Origin: Candidatus Aenigmatarchaeota archaeon
GTDB lineage: Archaea > Aenigmatarchaeota > Aenigmatarchaeia > PWEA01 > JAGHBM01
NCBI GenBank assembly: GCA_023133195.1
Contig: JAGLWW010000036.1
Span: 1-7,239, forward strand
Reading direction: 5' to 3'
Length of the DNA: 7,239 bases
Shown: positions 1-4,439 of the stretch, one piece after another
Numbering within the stretch: position 1 is the stretch's first letter
Layout: every line of letters begins with the position of its first letter
Notes under the pieces: generated by a model
The model's database searches: none
What the model was told of the DNA's origin: nothing
Seen by the model: only the letters and a program-made list of their open reading frames with translations
Program-made: the position numbers and the translations under genes

Positions 1-25
1 TTTTGGAGCTTCAAAAGGCGTAAAG

Positions 26-33
26 CTTAAATA
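26..33 (+). promoter_or_regulatory. Putative TATA box of the first small gene
   Basis: CTTAAATA fits the archaeal TATA element. Transcription would start about 26 nt downstream of its centre, near base 56, leaving a leader of about 25 nt before the ATG at 81. The predicted start lies inside the inverted repeat at 42-62. The region is A+T rich, so a chance match is possible. Confidence 0.4.
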
Positions 34-41
34 ACTTAAAG

Positions 42-62
42 AATAACTCTCGAGAAGTTATT
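42..62. repeat. Operator-like inverted repeat
   Basis: AATAACT (42-48) and AGTTATT (56-62) are perfect inverted 7-bp arms around CTCGAGA, which itself contains the palindrome CTCGAG. The element covers the predicted transcription start of the 76-residue gene. In archaea, repressors bound at or just downstream of the start commonly block polymerase recruitment, so an operator is a reasonable inference. It could also fold as a short leader hairpin. Confidence 0.45.
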
Positions 63-80
63 AAAATAGGAAGCGATTAA

Positions 81-311
81 ATGTTTGAGAAATGCCCGAT
101 AAATAGATATTCAAATAACAATGGAACGAGTTTTCATTATCTTTGTTCTAAACCTGAAGGAATTAAATGTCCCGATGTTTTCCCCTGCGAGCATCTGGGT
201 CACAACAAAAACAGACCCGAAATTGTTACTAATTATATTGACAAAACCCTTAGGGAAATTAGATATGAAAAAATTAGCAATTTTATAGACAAACACAGCG
301 GAAAGAAATAA
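81..311 (+). CDS. Small Cys/His-containing protein, unknown function
   Basis: This is a 76-residue protein that I do not recognise. Cysteines at 5, 22, 30 and 36 and histidines at 19, 38 and 41 lie in the first half, a spacing that could bind one metal ion, although there is no CxxC pair. The second half (about 46-72) is charged and probably helical. There is no signal peptide or membrane segment. The ATG at 81 follows a weak GGA (68-70), and no better in-frame start lies upstream. The codons are visibly richer in A and T than those of pus10, which starts 26 nt after its stop from its own promoter. The gene is probably lineage-specific. The palindrome at 42-62 may regulate it. Confidence 0.6.
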   Translation: MFEKCPINRYSNNNGTSFHYLCSKPEGIKCPDVFPCEHLGHNKNRPEIVTNYIDKTLREIRYEKISNFIDKHSGKK

Positions 312-314
312 CTC

Positions 315-323
315 TTTATATAA
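315..323 (+). promoter_or_regulatory. TATA box of pus10 (leaderless promoter)
   Basis: TTTATATAA lies just after the stop codon of the preceding small gene. Its centre is about 25.5 nt before the ATG at 344 and 19.5 nt before the ATG at 338. Archaeal spacing predicts a start near 344-345, so the mRNA is probably leaderless and may begin at the second ATG. No Shine-Dalgarno is visible before either ATG. Confidence 0.6.
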
Positions 324-337
324 TTCTTCTTTAAATT

Positions 338-1579
338 ATGTTTATGCAGAAATCAGACTTTTTTGAAAAGGTCCTTAAGATAATGGAAAAGGGGTATATA
401 TGCGATAACTGCCTTGGGAGGCAGTTTGCCCAGCTGTTAAGCGGTCTTGAGAATAAAGAGAGAGGGCGTGCAATAAGGGATTTCTTTGCCTTTCTTCTGG
501 AGGCAGGGGAAGAACTTGAACTGGATTCTTCAAATTTCTTTTCTTACAAATTTCGTTTTTCCGGTCTAAAAGGGGAAAAAGGAAAGTGCGTGGTCTGCGG
601 AGACCTGTTTGAGGGTTTGGATTTCTATGCAAAGAAGGCAGTGGAGAAACTCAGTGGACTGGAATTCAGCAACTTCCTTGTCGGGACAAAGTTGAGCGGT
701 AGTCTGGTGAGAAAGGAGGAAGATCTCTGGGAAAACGTGGGCATAGAGTGGTGCGAGCCCATGAAATCCGAGGTGAACAGACTTGTGGGCAAAGAACTGG
801 AAAAAGAATCCGGAAAAAGCGTGGAATTCAATAACCCGGAGATTTTAATAATCCTTAACATGAAAAAAAAAGATGTTGAAATATGCGTGAATTCTCTTTA
901 CATTTACGGGGAGTACAACAAGCTTGTTCGTACCATACCCCAGACAAGGTGGCCCTCCGGCAAATACAAGACTTCCGTGGAGCAGATAGTAGCCAAACCT
1001 GTCTTGAAAAAAACAAAGGGAATTGGTTCAAAATTCCATGGAGCCGGTAGGGAGGACATAAATGCGAAGTGCCTTGCATGGAGGCCTTTTGTCCTGGAGA
1101 TAACAGGGCCCAGAAAACGCAAGATGAACCTGAAGGAGATAAGAGATTCTGTCAAAAAGTCAAAAAAAGTTGAAGTAAGGAAGCTCAAGTTCGTTGGTTC
1201 AGATGAAGTGGAAAAAGTAAAGTCCATGAGGCCGGACAAGACTTATAGGACAATTGTGAAAACGGAAAAGGATTTGGACAACAAGGCCCTGAAGAGGCTT
1301 TCTCTCCTGAAGGGCAAGAAGATTTACCAGGAAACTCCTACAAGGGTCATGCACAGGAGAGCCGATAAGCTGAGGAAAAGGGTTATAAAGGATATAAAAT
1401 GGAAAAAGCTCGGGAAGAAGAAGCTGGAAATTATTGTGAGGGCCGAGGCCGGGACTTACATAAAGGAGCTGATTTCCGGGGACAAAGGCCGTACTTATCC
1501 CTCTATTTCTGAACTGCTCGGAACAAAGACCGAAGTGAAGGAGTTAAACGTTATAAAAATCCACCGCGAAAAGGCCTGA
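338..1579 (+). CDS. pus10: tRNA pseudouridine synthase Pus10
   Basis: Archaeal Pus10 converts U54 and U55 in the TΨC arm of tRNAs to pseudouridine, acting in the cytoplasm. The 413-residue protein has the expected layout. CDNC (22-25) with CVVC (84-87) forms the N-terminal zinc site, and CLGRQFA (25-31) is a family signature. A THUMP-like segment around 112-125 contains VGTKLSGSL. The catalytic domain begins near 200 with PQTRWPS. GRED (237-240) carries the predicted catalytic Asp240, and QETPTRVMHRRAD (331-343) and AGTYIKELISGDKGRTYPS (371-389) are further core motifs. The usual GREDxD reads GREDIN here, and LGxGRPF is shortened to LAWRPF (246-251). Residues are numbered from the ATG at 338. 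TATA spacing favours the ATG at 344, two codons later. Its stop lies in a hairpin. Confidence 0.95.
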   Translation: MFMQKSDFFEKVLKIMEKGYICDNCLGRQFAQLLSGLENKERGRAIRDFFAFLLEAGEELELDSSNFFSYKFRFSGLKGEKGKCVVCGDLFEGLDFYAKKAVEKLSGLEFSNFLVGTKLSGSLVRKEEDLWENVGIEWCEPMKSEVNRLVGKELEKESGKSVEFNNPEILIILNMKKKDVEICVNSLYIYGEYNKLVRTIPQTRWPSGKYKTSVEQIVAKPVLKKTKGIGSKFHGAGREDINAKCLAWRPFVLEITGPRKRKMNLKEIRDSVKKSKKVEVRKLKFVGSDEVEKVKSMRPDKTYRTIVKTEKDLDNKALKRLSLLKGKKIYQETPTRVMHRRADKLRKRVIKDIKWKKLGKKKLEIIVRAEAGTYIKELISGDKGRTYPSISELLGTKTEVKELNVIKIHREKA

Positions 1580-1593
1580 AAAAGCTTTTCAGG
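1575..1593. other. Hairpin over the pus10 stop codon
   Basis: CCTGAAAA (1575-1582) and TTTTCAGG (1586-1593) are perfect 8-bp arms around AGC, and the pus10 TGA (1577-1579) sits in the left arm. In RNA this is a stable short stem. No T-run follows, so it is not a classic intrinsic terminator. It might mark the 3' end of the pus10 mRNA, or it could be a DNA palindrome upstream of the next promoter. Confidence 0.5.
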
Positions 1594-1600
1594 GGTTAAA

Positions 1601-1608
1601 TTTATATA
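1601..1608 (+). promoter_or_regulatory. TATA box of the 104-residue gene
   Basis: TTTATATA predicts a transcription start near 1631 and a leader of about 9 nt before the GTG at 1640. It separates this gene from pus10 transcription. Confidence 0.5.
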
Positions 1609-1639
1609 GATTTTCACACAATATAGTAACTTATTAGTA

Positions 1640-1954
1640 GTGAATGGTGTTTGTGTGTCATTAATAAAGACTCTGGGAGAAGTGGGTGACGGTCGTTATT
1701 TTGGCTTAAATTCTTATTTTGAAAGGTCTCCGTTTCCTGCTGTGGGGGGATTTACTCCAAACGAAAACAAAGTCCTTGGAAAAGATTTGGAAGTTTGCGA
1801 CAGGCCTTACGACTGTTTTGAGGTTATGATAGACAAGGTTGGAGATTTTTGTACGATTAGCTTTCAAAACGGAACAACTTATAATTGCGAGATAGGTAAA
1901 CATTTGAAAGAATATGTAATAAAAAATACTGGAGGTATTGGAAATGCTGAATAG
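1640..1954 (+). CDS. Cysteine-containing 104-residue hypothetical protein
   Basis: I do not recognise this protein. It has five cysteines (5, 53, 59, 71, 83), many glycines and aromatics, and alternating patterns such as FEVMIDKV and FCTISFQNGTTYNCEIG (60-86) that suggest a small beta-rich domain. Only the C-terminal stretch (about 87-95) looks helical. No signal peptide or membrane helix is evident. The start is GTG at 1640 without a clear Shine-Dalgarno. GTG at 1655 is an alternative, and the next in-frame ATG (residue 63) is too far in. The gene sits between pus10 and rpl21e, which are normally adjacent, so it looks inserted. Its last codons contain a GGAGGT that serves an overlapping 32-residue frame. 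Confidence 0.6.
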   Translation: MNGVCVSLIKTLGEVGDGRYFGLNSYFERSPFPAVGGFTPNENKVLGKDLEVCDRPYDCFEVMIDKVGDFCTISFQNGTTYNCEIGKHLKEYVIKNTGGIGNAE

Positions 1955-2042
1955 TATCTATTTGAAATCAGAAGAGATTCCTTATTATTTTATTAAATCT
2001 CTCGATAAAATAAAAGAAAATAGGTCTTTTATTTACGTTTAG
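1944..2042 (+). CDS. Overlapping 32-residue mini-gene with a strong ribosome-binding site
   Basis: The ATG at 1944 is followed by 31 codons and a TAG at 2040-2042. Upstream, GGAGGT (1931-1936) is the best Shine-Dalgarno match in the window, 7 nt from the ATG. The frame overlaps the end of the 104-residue gene by 11 nt, which suggests translational coupling. The peptide begins MLNSIYLKSEEIPYYFIKSL and ends in FIYV. It mixes aromatic and charged residues and is probably helical in the middle, with no recognisable family. A T-run follows directly. It may be a genuine small protein or the start of a gene that has lost its remainder. Confidence 0.4.
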   Translation: MLNSIYLKSEEIPYYFIKSLDKIKENRSFIYV

Positions 2043-2047
2043 GCCAG

Positions 2048-2060
2048 TTTTTTTCTATTT
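2048..2060 (+). terminator. Oligo-T terminator after the inserted small genes
   Basis: Seven Ts (2048-2054) followed by CTATTT lie 6 nt after the stop of the 32-residue frame. Archaeal polymerase terminates at such runs without a hairpin, which would end the small-gene transcript before the rpl21e promoter. Confidence 0.5.
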
Positions 2061-2070
2061 TATATATTTA
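2061..2070 (+). promoter_or_regulatory. rpl21e: Putative TATA box of the rpl21e operon
   Basis: TATATATTTA in a strongly A+T-rich stretch predicts a start near 2092 and a leader of about 95 nt before rpl21e. A second TATA-like TTTTTAAAA (2156-2164) inside the palindrome would instead give a start almost at the ATG (2188). The sequence alone does not decide between them. Confidence 0.4.
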
Positions 2071-2155
2071 AATATTATAAAATCAATAATCACAGAGTAT
2101 TTGTGAGACATGCGGAGAAATTCATGAAACTGAATTTTTGTAACTGCGTTCCAAA

Positions 2156-2177
2156 TTTTTAAAACAAGTTTTAAAAA
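2156..2177. repeat. 22-bp palindrome directly upstream of rpl21e
   Basis: TTTTTAAAAC (2156-2165) and GTTTTAAAAA (2168-2177) are perfect 10-bp inverted arms separated by AA. The right arm ends one base before the Shine-Dalgarno core GGTG (2179-2182). In mRNA it would be a weak A-U stem with a CAAG loop. In DNA it could be an operator or a symmetric TATA element. Confidence 0.5.
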
Positions 2178-2187
2178 AGGTGAAAAA

Positions 2188-2478
2188 ATGGCCAAAAGGA
2201 CACATGGATTCAGGAGAAGGACAAGGAACAAGCTCAGGAAGCCCTACGGGGAGAAGAACACTGTAAACCAGTTCCTGGAAGAGTTTAAGGAAGGAGAAAG
2301 GATAGTATTAAAAATAGAGCCTTCCTCACACAAGGCCATGCCTCATCCCAGATTTAAGGGCAAAAACGGTGTTGTAAAGGGAAAGAGGGGCAAATCTTAT
2401 ATAGTGGAAATAAAAGACGGTGGCCTGACAAAGACGATAATAACAAAACCAGAACATATAAGACATATAAATAAGTAA
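2188..2478 (+). CDS. rpl21e: Large ribosomal subunit protein eL21
   Basis: eL21 (L21e) is a protein of the archaeal and eukaryotic large ribosomal subunit that binds 23S rRNA. The 96-residue length is normal for archaea. The basic N-terminus MAKRTHGFRRRTRNKLRKP, the segment HPRFKGKNGVVKGKRGKSY (53-71) and a C-terminal ITKPEHIRHI are family hallmarks of this SH3-like protein. The start at 2188 is fixed by GGTG (2179-2182) at 5 nt spacing and by the conserved MAKRTHG beginning. rpoF follows after 27 nt, and the eL21-RpoF-DUF655 order is conserved in many archaea. It probably leads the operon 2188-3410. The palindrome just upstream may control it. Confidence 0.95.
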   Translation: MAKRTHGFRRRTRNKLRKPYGEKNTVNQFLEEFKEGERIVLKIEPSSHKAMPHPRFKGKNGVVKGKRGKSYIVEIKDGGLTKTIITKPEHIRHINK

Positions 2479-2505
2479 TTCGAATATATTTCTATAGTGG
2501 TTGGT

Positions 2506-2832
2506 ATGAAGAAACTTTCAGAATCTTTCGTGACAGCAGCAGAAGCAAGGAGTAGTCTTGACAAGAGAGATGTTGAGAAGCTTACTTATGAGCAAAAAAT
2601 TTGCCTGGACTTCCTTAAAAAACATTTTAACATCCCGGCTGAAAAGAGCAGGGAGCTGATGAACGAGCTTCAAAATATAGGGAGAATAAATGACAAACAC
2701 GCTTCAATTATTGCAAATCTTATGCCAAAGACAAAGGAAGATGTAAAACTTATATTTTCCAAGGAGAGAACAACCCTTAGCGATGAAGAAATCAACAAAG
2801 TTTTAGAGACTGTGACAAAATATGAGAACTAA
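2506..2832 (+). CDS. rpoF: DNA-directed RNA polymerase subunit F (Rpb4-like)
   Basis: RpoF pairs with RpoE (Rpb7) to form the stalk of archaeal RNA polymerase, which helps promoter opening, processivity and RNA binding. The 108-residue protein is helical throughout and has the typical C-terminal half: ASIIANLMPKTKEDVKLIFS followed by LSDEEINKVLETVTKY, the HRDC-like helices seen in archaeal Rpb4. I chose the ATG at 2506. A GTG at 2497 would add three residues but has no Shine-Dalgarno. The ATG has only a weak GTGG upstream, so the start is not certain. An AATATATT at 2483-2490 is too close to be its promoter, so the gene is probably co-transcribed with rpl21e. DUF655 starts 14 nt after its stop. 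Confidence 0.9.
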   Translation: MKKLSESFVTAAEARSSLDKRDVEKLTYEQKICLDFLKKHFNIPAEKSRELMNELQNIGRINDKHASIIANLMPKTKEDVKLIFSKERTTLSDEEINKVLETVTKYEN

Positions 2833-2846
2833 AGAAGGTGTAAAAA

Positions 2847-3410
2847 ATGAAGGACGAATGGGTAATAGTATTGGATTTTCTGCCAAACGGACATTCCGGT
2901 CGCGGGAGACTGGAACCCATAGCGCAGGTAATCGGGGAAAAATATTTCTCTCTATTGGAAATTGTTCCCAGAGATGATACAAAACTCAGCCTTGGAGACA
3001 GGGTATATGTTGGAGAAGGCACCAGGGAAAAGATAAAGTACATAAAGAGGTCTATTTCTTTAGGCGATTTAACCGCGTTTTCCAGTTCTGAAATTAAGGA
3101 AGTCATAAAGGATTTGGTCAGGGAAGAGGAAGAAAGGTTTATAGATTTCTTTAACAAGGCAGGACCAATAAGCACAAGAATGCATTCCCTTGAGCTTTTG
3201 CCGGGAGTGGGAAAAAAGCATATGTGGGAACTGCTTGGAGCAAGAAAAGAAAAGGAATTTGAGAATTATGAAGACCTGAAGACAAGGGTACCGCTCCTGC
3301 CGGACCCGGAAAACATGGTAGTCAAGAGAATAATGATAGAACTTAAGGGGGAAGATCCCAGGCATAGACTTTTTGCGTTGCACAAGAAACGCGAAGACGA
3401 AAGAATGTAA
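2847..3410 (+). CDS. DUF655 family protein, predicted RNA-binding
   Basis: DUF655 is an archaeal protein of unknown exact role that travels with translation genes, often before ksgA. This 187-residue copy is full length. The N-terminal part (4-70) includes VLDFLPNGH, EPIAQVIGEKYFSLLEIVP and GDRVYVGEG, probably an OB-like beta barrel. The C-terminal part has RFIDFFNKAGPISTRMHSL and a helix-hairpin-helix motif LLPGVGKKHMWELL (117-130), which normally contacts nucleic acid backbone. PLLPDPENMVVKRIMIEL follows. The tail (168-187) is charged. The start is supported by AAGGTG (2835-2840) at 6 nt spacing. It is the last gene of the rpl21e-rpoF-DUF655 operon. No ksgA follows, which breaks the common order. 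Confidence 0.9.
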   Translation: MKDEWVIVLDFLPNGHSGRGRLEPIAQVIGEKYFSLLEIVPRDDTKLSLGDRVYVGEGTREKIKYIKRSISLGDLTAFSSSEIKEVIKDLVREEEERFIDFFNKAGPISTRMHSLELLPGVGKKHMWELLGARKEKEFENYEDLKTRVPLLPDPENMVVKRIMIELKGEDPRHRLFALHKKREDERM

Positions 3411-3421
3411 GCTGGGATAAC

Positions 3422-3429
3422 TTTAAATA
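3422..3429 (+). promoter_or_regulatory. TATA box of the small acidic gene unit
   Basis: TTTAAATA, 12 nt after the DUF655 stop, predicts a transcription start near 3452. That places the 5' hairpin (3450-3469) at the very beginning of the RNA. A second TATA-like element (TTTTTATAG, 3439-3447) would start near 3469, still upstream of the acidic frame. Confidence 0.5.
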
Positions 3430-3449
3430 TTTGTTATGTTTTTATAGAA

Positions 3450-3469
3450 TTGGTTAATGACTGAACCAA
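3450..3469 (+). other. 5' hairpin in the leader of the acidic mini-gene
   Basis: TTGGTT (3450-3455) and AACCAA (3464-3469) form a 6-bp stem with the 8-nt loop AATGACTG. The loop exposes an ATG (3457) that opens a basic 27-codon frame. The stem lies at the predicted RNA 5' end, where it could stabilise the transcript or regulate translation. Confidence 0.4.
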
Positions 3470-3540
3470 GGAAACAGAGACTTAAACAAGAGAGGGTGTG
3501 TTCGTGTTCAGAGAAGATGAATTGGACGACGAAGAATTAG
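3457..3540 (+). CDS. Possible basic 27-residue peptide overlapping the acidic gene
   Basis: The ATG at 3457 opens a frame of 27 codons ending in TAG (3538-3540). The peptide begins MTEPRKQRLKQERVCSCSEK and has a basic N-terminal half and a CSC pair. There is no Shine-Dalgarno, but the ATG lies about 5 nt after the predicted RNA start, so near-leaderless translation is possible. It overlaps the acidic frame by 37 nt in another frame. It could be a real peptide, a regulatory leader peptide, the true N-terminus of the acidic protein if a -1 shift or sequencing error occurs, or chance. I recognise no family. Confidence 0.25.
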   Translation: MTEPRKQRLKQERVCSCSEKMNWTTKN

Positions 3541-3587
3541 ACGACGATAGTCAACCAGATTGGGGAGACGCAGAAACGGAAGATTAA
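3504..3587 (+). CDS. Highly acidic 27-residue mini-protein
   Basis: The GTG at 3504 is preceded by AGGGTG (3493-3498) at 5 nt spacing, the same type of ribosome-binding site as the larger genes here. The frame ends at TAA (3585-3587). Of 27 residues, 15 are Asp or Glu and only one is Arg. It begins MFREDELDDEELDDDS and ends in GDAETED. A 15-nt near-exact tandem repeat encodes ELDDE-ELDDD. GTG at 3498 would add two residues. TATA boxes upstream and T-runs downstream make it a self-contained transcription unit. Such a peptide would be disordered and might contact basic proteins or bind cations, which is inference. I recognise no family. Confidence 0.5.
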   Translation: MFREDELDDEELDDDSQPDWGDAETED

Positions 3588-3615
3588 TTTTTACATACTC
3601 TTTTTTTCTTTTTTT
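3588..3615 (+). terminator. T-rich terminator of the acidic mini-gene
   Basis: Five Ts (3588-3592) begin directly after the stop codon, and two runs of seven Ts (3601-3607, 3609-3615) follow. This is a strong archaeal oligo-T terminator for plus-strand transcripts and lies just before the end of the convergent uppS. Confidence 0.7.
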
Positions 3616-3630
3616 AACATATCGTAAATC

Positions 3631-4368
3631 TTATTTTCCGAACCTTCTTTTTCTCTTCTGATAATCACTTATTATCTCAAACAAGTTCTGCTTGGAGAAT
3701 TCAGGCCACCTTTCATCAGTGAAGGCAAGTTCGGAGTAAGCGGTCTGCCAGAGAAGGAAATTTGAAAGTCTTCTTTCCCCACCGGTCCTTATTATCAGGT
3801 CGGGGTAACGGAACCCATCCGTGTAAAGGCTTTCCTTGAATAATTTTTCATTTATCTGTCTCGGCTTAAGGAGACCTTCAGAAACCTTCATTGAGATTTC
3901 TTTGCAGGCATCAATAATCTCCTGCTGTCCCCCGTAAGCCACTGCTATGTTCAAGAGGTGATTTTTGTATTTTTTCGTCATCTCTTCAACTCTTTTCATT
4001 TTTTCCCGCAGTTTTTTTGGCAAAAGTTTTATTTTTCCTATAAACTTTACCCTTGTTTTTGTTTTATGAATCACATGATTCCCGGACAAGATAATATCCA
4101 TCTCCTTGTCAAAACATTCCAGAATTTTAATAAGTTCCATTTTTGGTCTGGATCTAATGTTCTCAAGAGAGAGGGAGTAAACGGTCATATATTCTATGCC
4201 AAGTTCATGGAACCATTCCAAAACTTGCCTTGCTTTTTTGACCCCGAATTCATGGCCTTCCCATGGTCTTTTCATAATTTCCTTGGCAAATCTCCTGTTT
4301 CCATCCATTATTATTCCAATACTCTGCGGCATTTTGCCTGTTTTCTTAAGAAAATCAGCAGTAATCAT
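3631..4368 (-). CDS. uppS: cis-prenyltransferase (undecaprenyl diphosphate synthase family)
   Basis: This enzyme adds isopentenyl diphosphate units in cis to an allylic primer (in archaea probably geranylgeranyl diphosphate), giving the long polyprenyl diphosphate used as glycan carrier at the membrane. The 245-residue length is normal. All family motifs are present: IMDGNRRFA (20-28) with catalytic Asp22, GHEFGVKKA (38-46), YSLSLENIRSRP (64-75), RVKFIGKIKLLP (106-117), LNIAVAYGGQQEI (139-151), and PDLIIRTGGERRLSNFLLWQ (189-208) followed by YSEL and WPEF. The ATG at 4366-4368 has no clear Shine-Dalgarno and no better in-frame start upstream. Transcription probably begins near 4388 from the shared divergent promoter. 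It converges on the acidic mini-gene. No T-run terminator is visible on its own strand. Confidence 0.95.
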   Translation of the reverse strand: MITADFLKKTGKMPQSIGIIMDGNRRFAKEIMKRPWEGHEFGVKKARQVLEWFHELGIEYMTVYSLSLENIRSRPKMELIKILECFDKEMDIILSGNHVIHKTKTRVKFIGKIKLLPKKLREKMKRVEEMTKKYKNHLLNIAVAYGGQQEIIDACKEISMKVSEGLLKPRQINEKLFKESLYTDGFRYPDLIIRTGGERRLSNFLLWQTAYSELAFTDERWPEFSKQNLFEIISDYQKRKRRFGK

Positions 4369-4395
4369 GTTATCACTTACGTTTCCTTTAAATAA

Positions 4396-4433
4396 AATAT
4401 TTCGGCATTATTTAAATACTTTATCCGAATATT
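4396..4433. promoter_or_regulatory. Symmetric bidirectional promoter between uppS and the prepilin peptidase operon
   Basis: The centre is a perfect 10-bp palindrome TATTTAAATA (4409-4418), usable as a TATA box on both strands. It is flanked by inverted arms AATATTTCGG (4396-4405) and CCGAATATT (4425-4433), which differ only by one extra T and are symmetrical about the same centre. From centre 4413.5, the plus start falls at about 4440, exactly the prepilin peptidase ATG (leaderless). The minus start falls near 4388, about 20 nt before the uppS ATG. No other TATA candidate is better placed for either gene. Confidence 0.6.
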
Positions 4434-4439
4434 AATTTT

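Noticed and set aside
1..34. C-terminal end of an upstream gene, possibly srp54
   Set aside because: All three plus frames are open for only 6-10 codons before stops at 23, 30 and 34. Gene order suggests srp54, but the residues are too few to choose a frame or confirm it.
904..1239. 111-codon minus-strand frame inside pus10
   Set aside because: Antisense to the conserved Pus10 catalytic domain, Ser/Phe/Leu-rich as expected for a shadow.
2092..2160. C/D-box small RNA or tRNA in the rpl21e leader
   Set aside because: There is a CTGA at 2130-2133, but no convincing C box (RUGAUGA), no paired terminal stem and no tRNA cloverleaf.
1944..2162. A 72-codon frame with an in-frame TAG at 2040-2042, as for pyrrolysine or readthrough
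   Set aside because: The part after TAG is a T-run and TATA region that only looks coding because it is A+T rich. TAG also ends the 104-residue gene and the prepilin peptidase here, so it is an ordinary stop.
2483..2490. AATATATT as the rpoF promoter
   Set aside because: Its predicted transcription start (about 2513) lies downstream of the rpoF ATG at 2506, so it does not fit.
3958..4395. 145-codon plus-strand frame opposite uppS
   Set aside because: It is a shadow of a gene with all cis-prenyltransferase motifs; the translation is Phe/His-rich with no domain and no ribosome-binding site.
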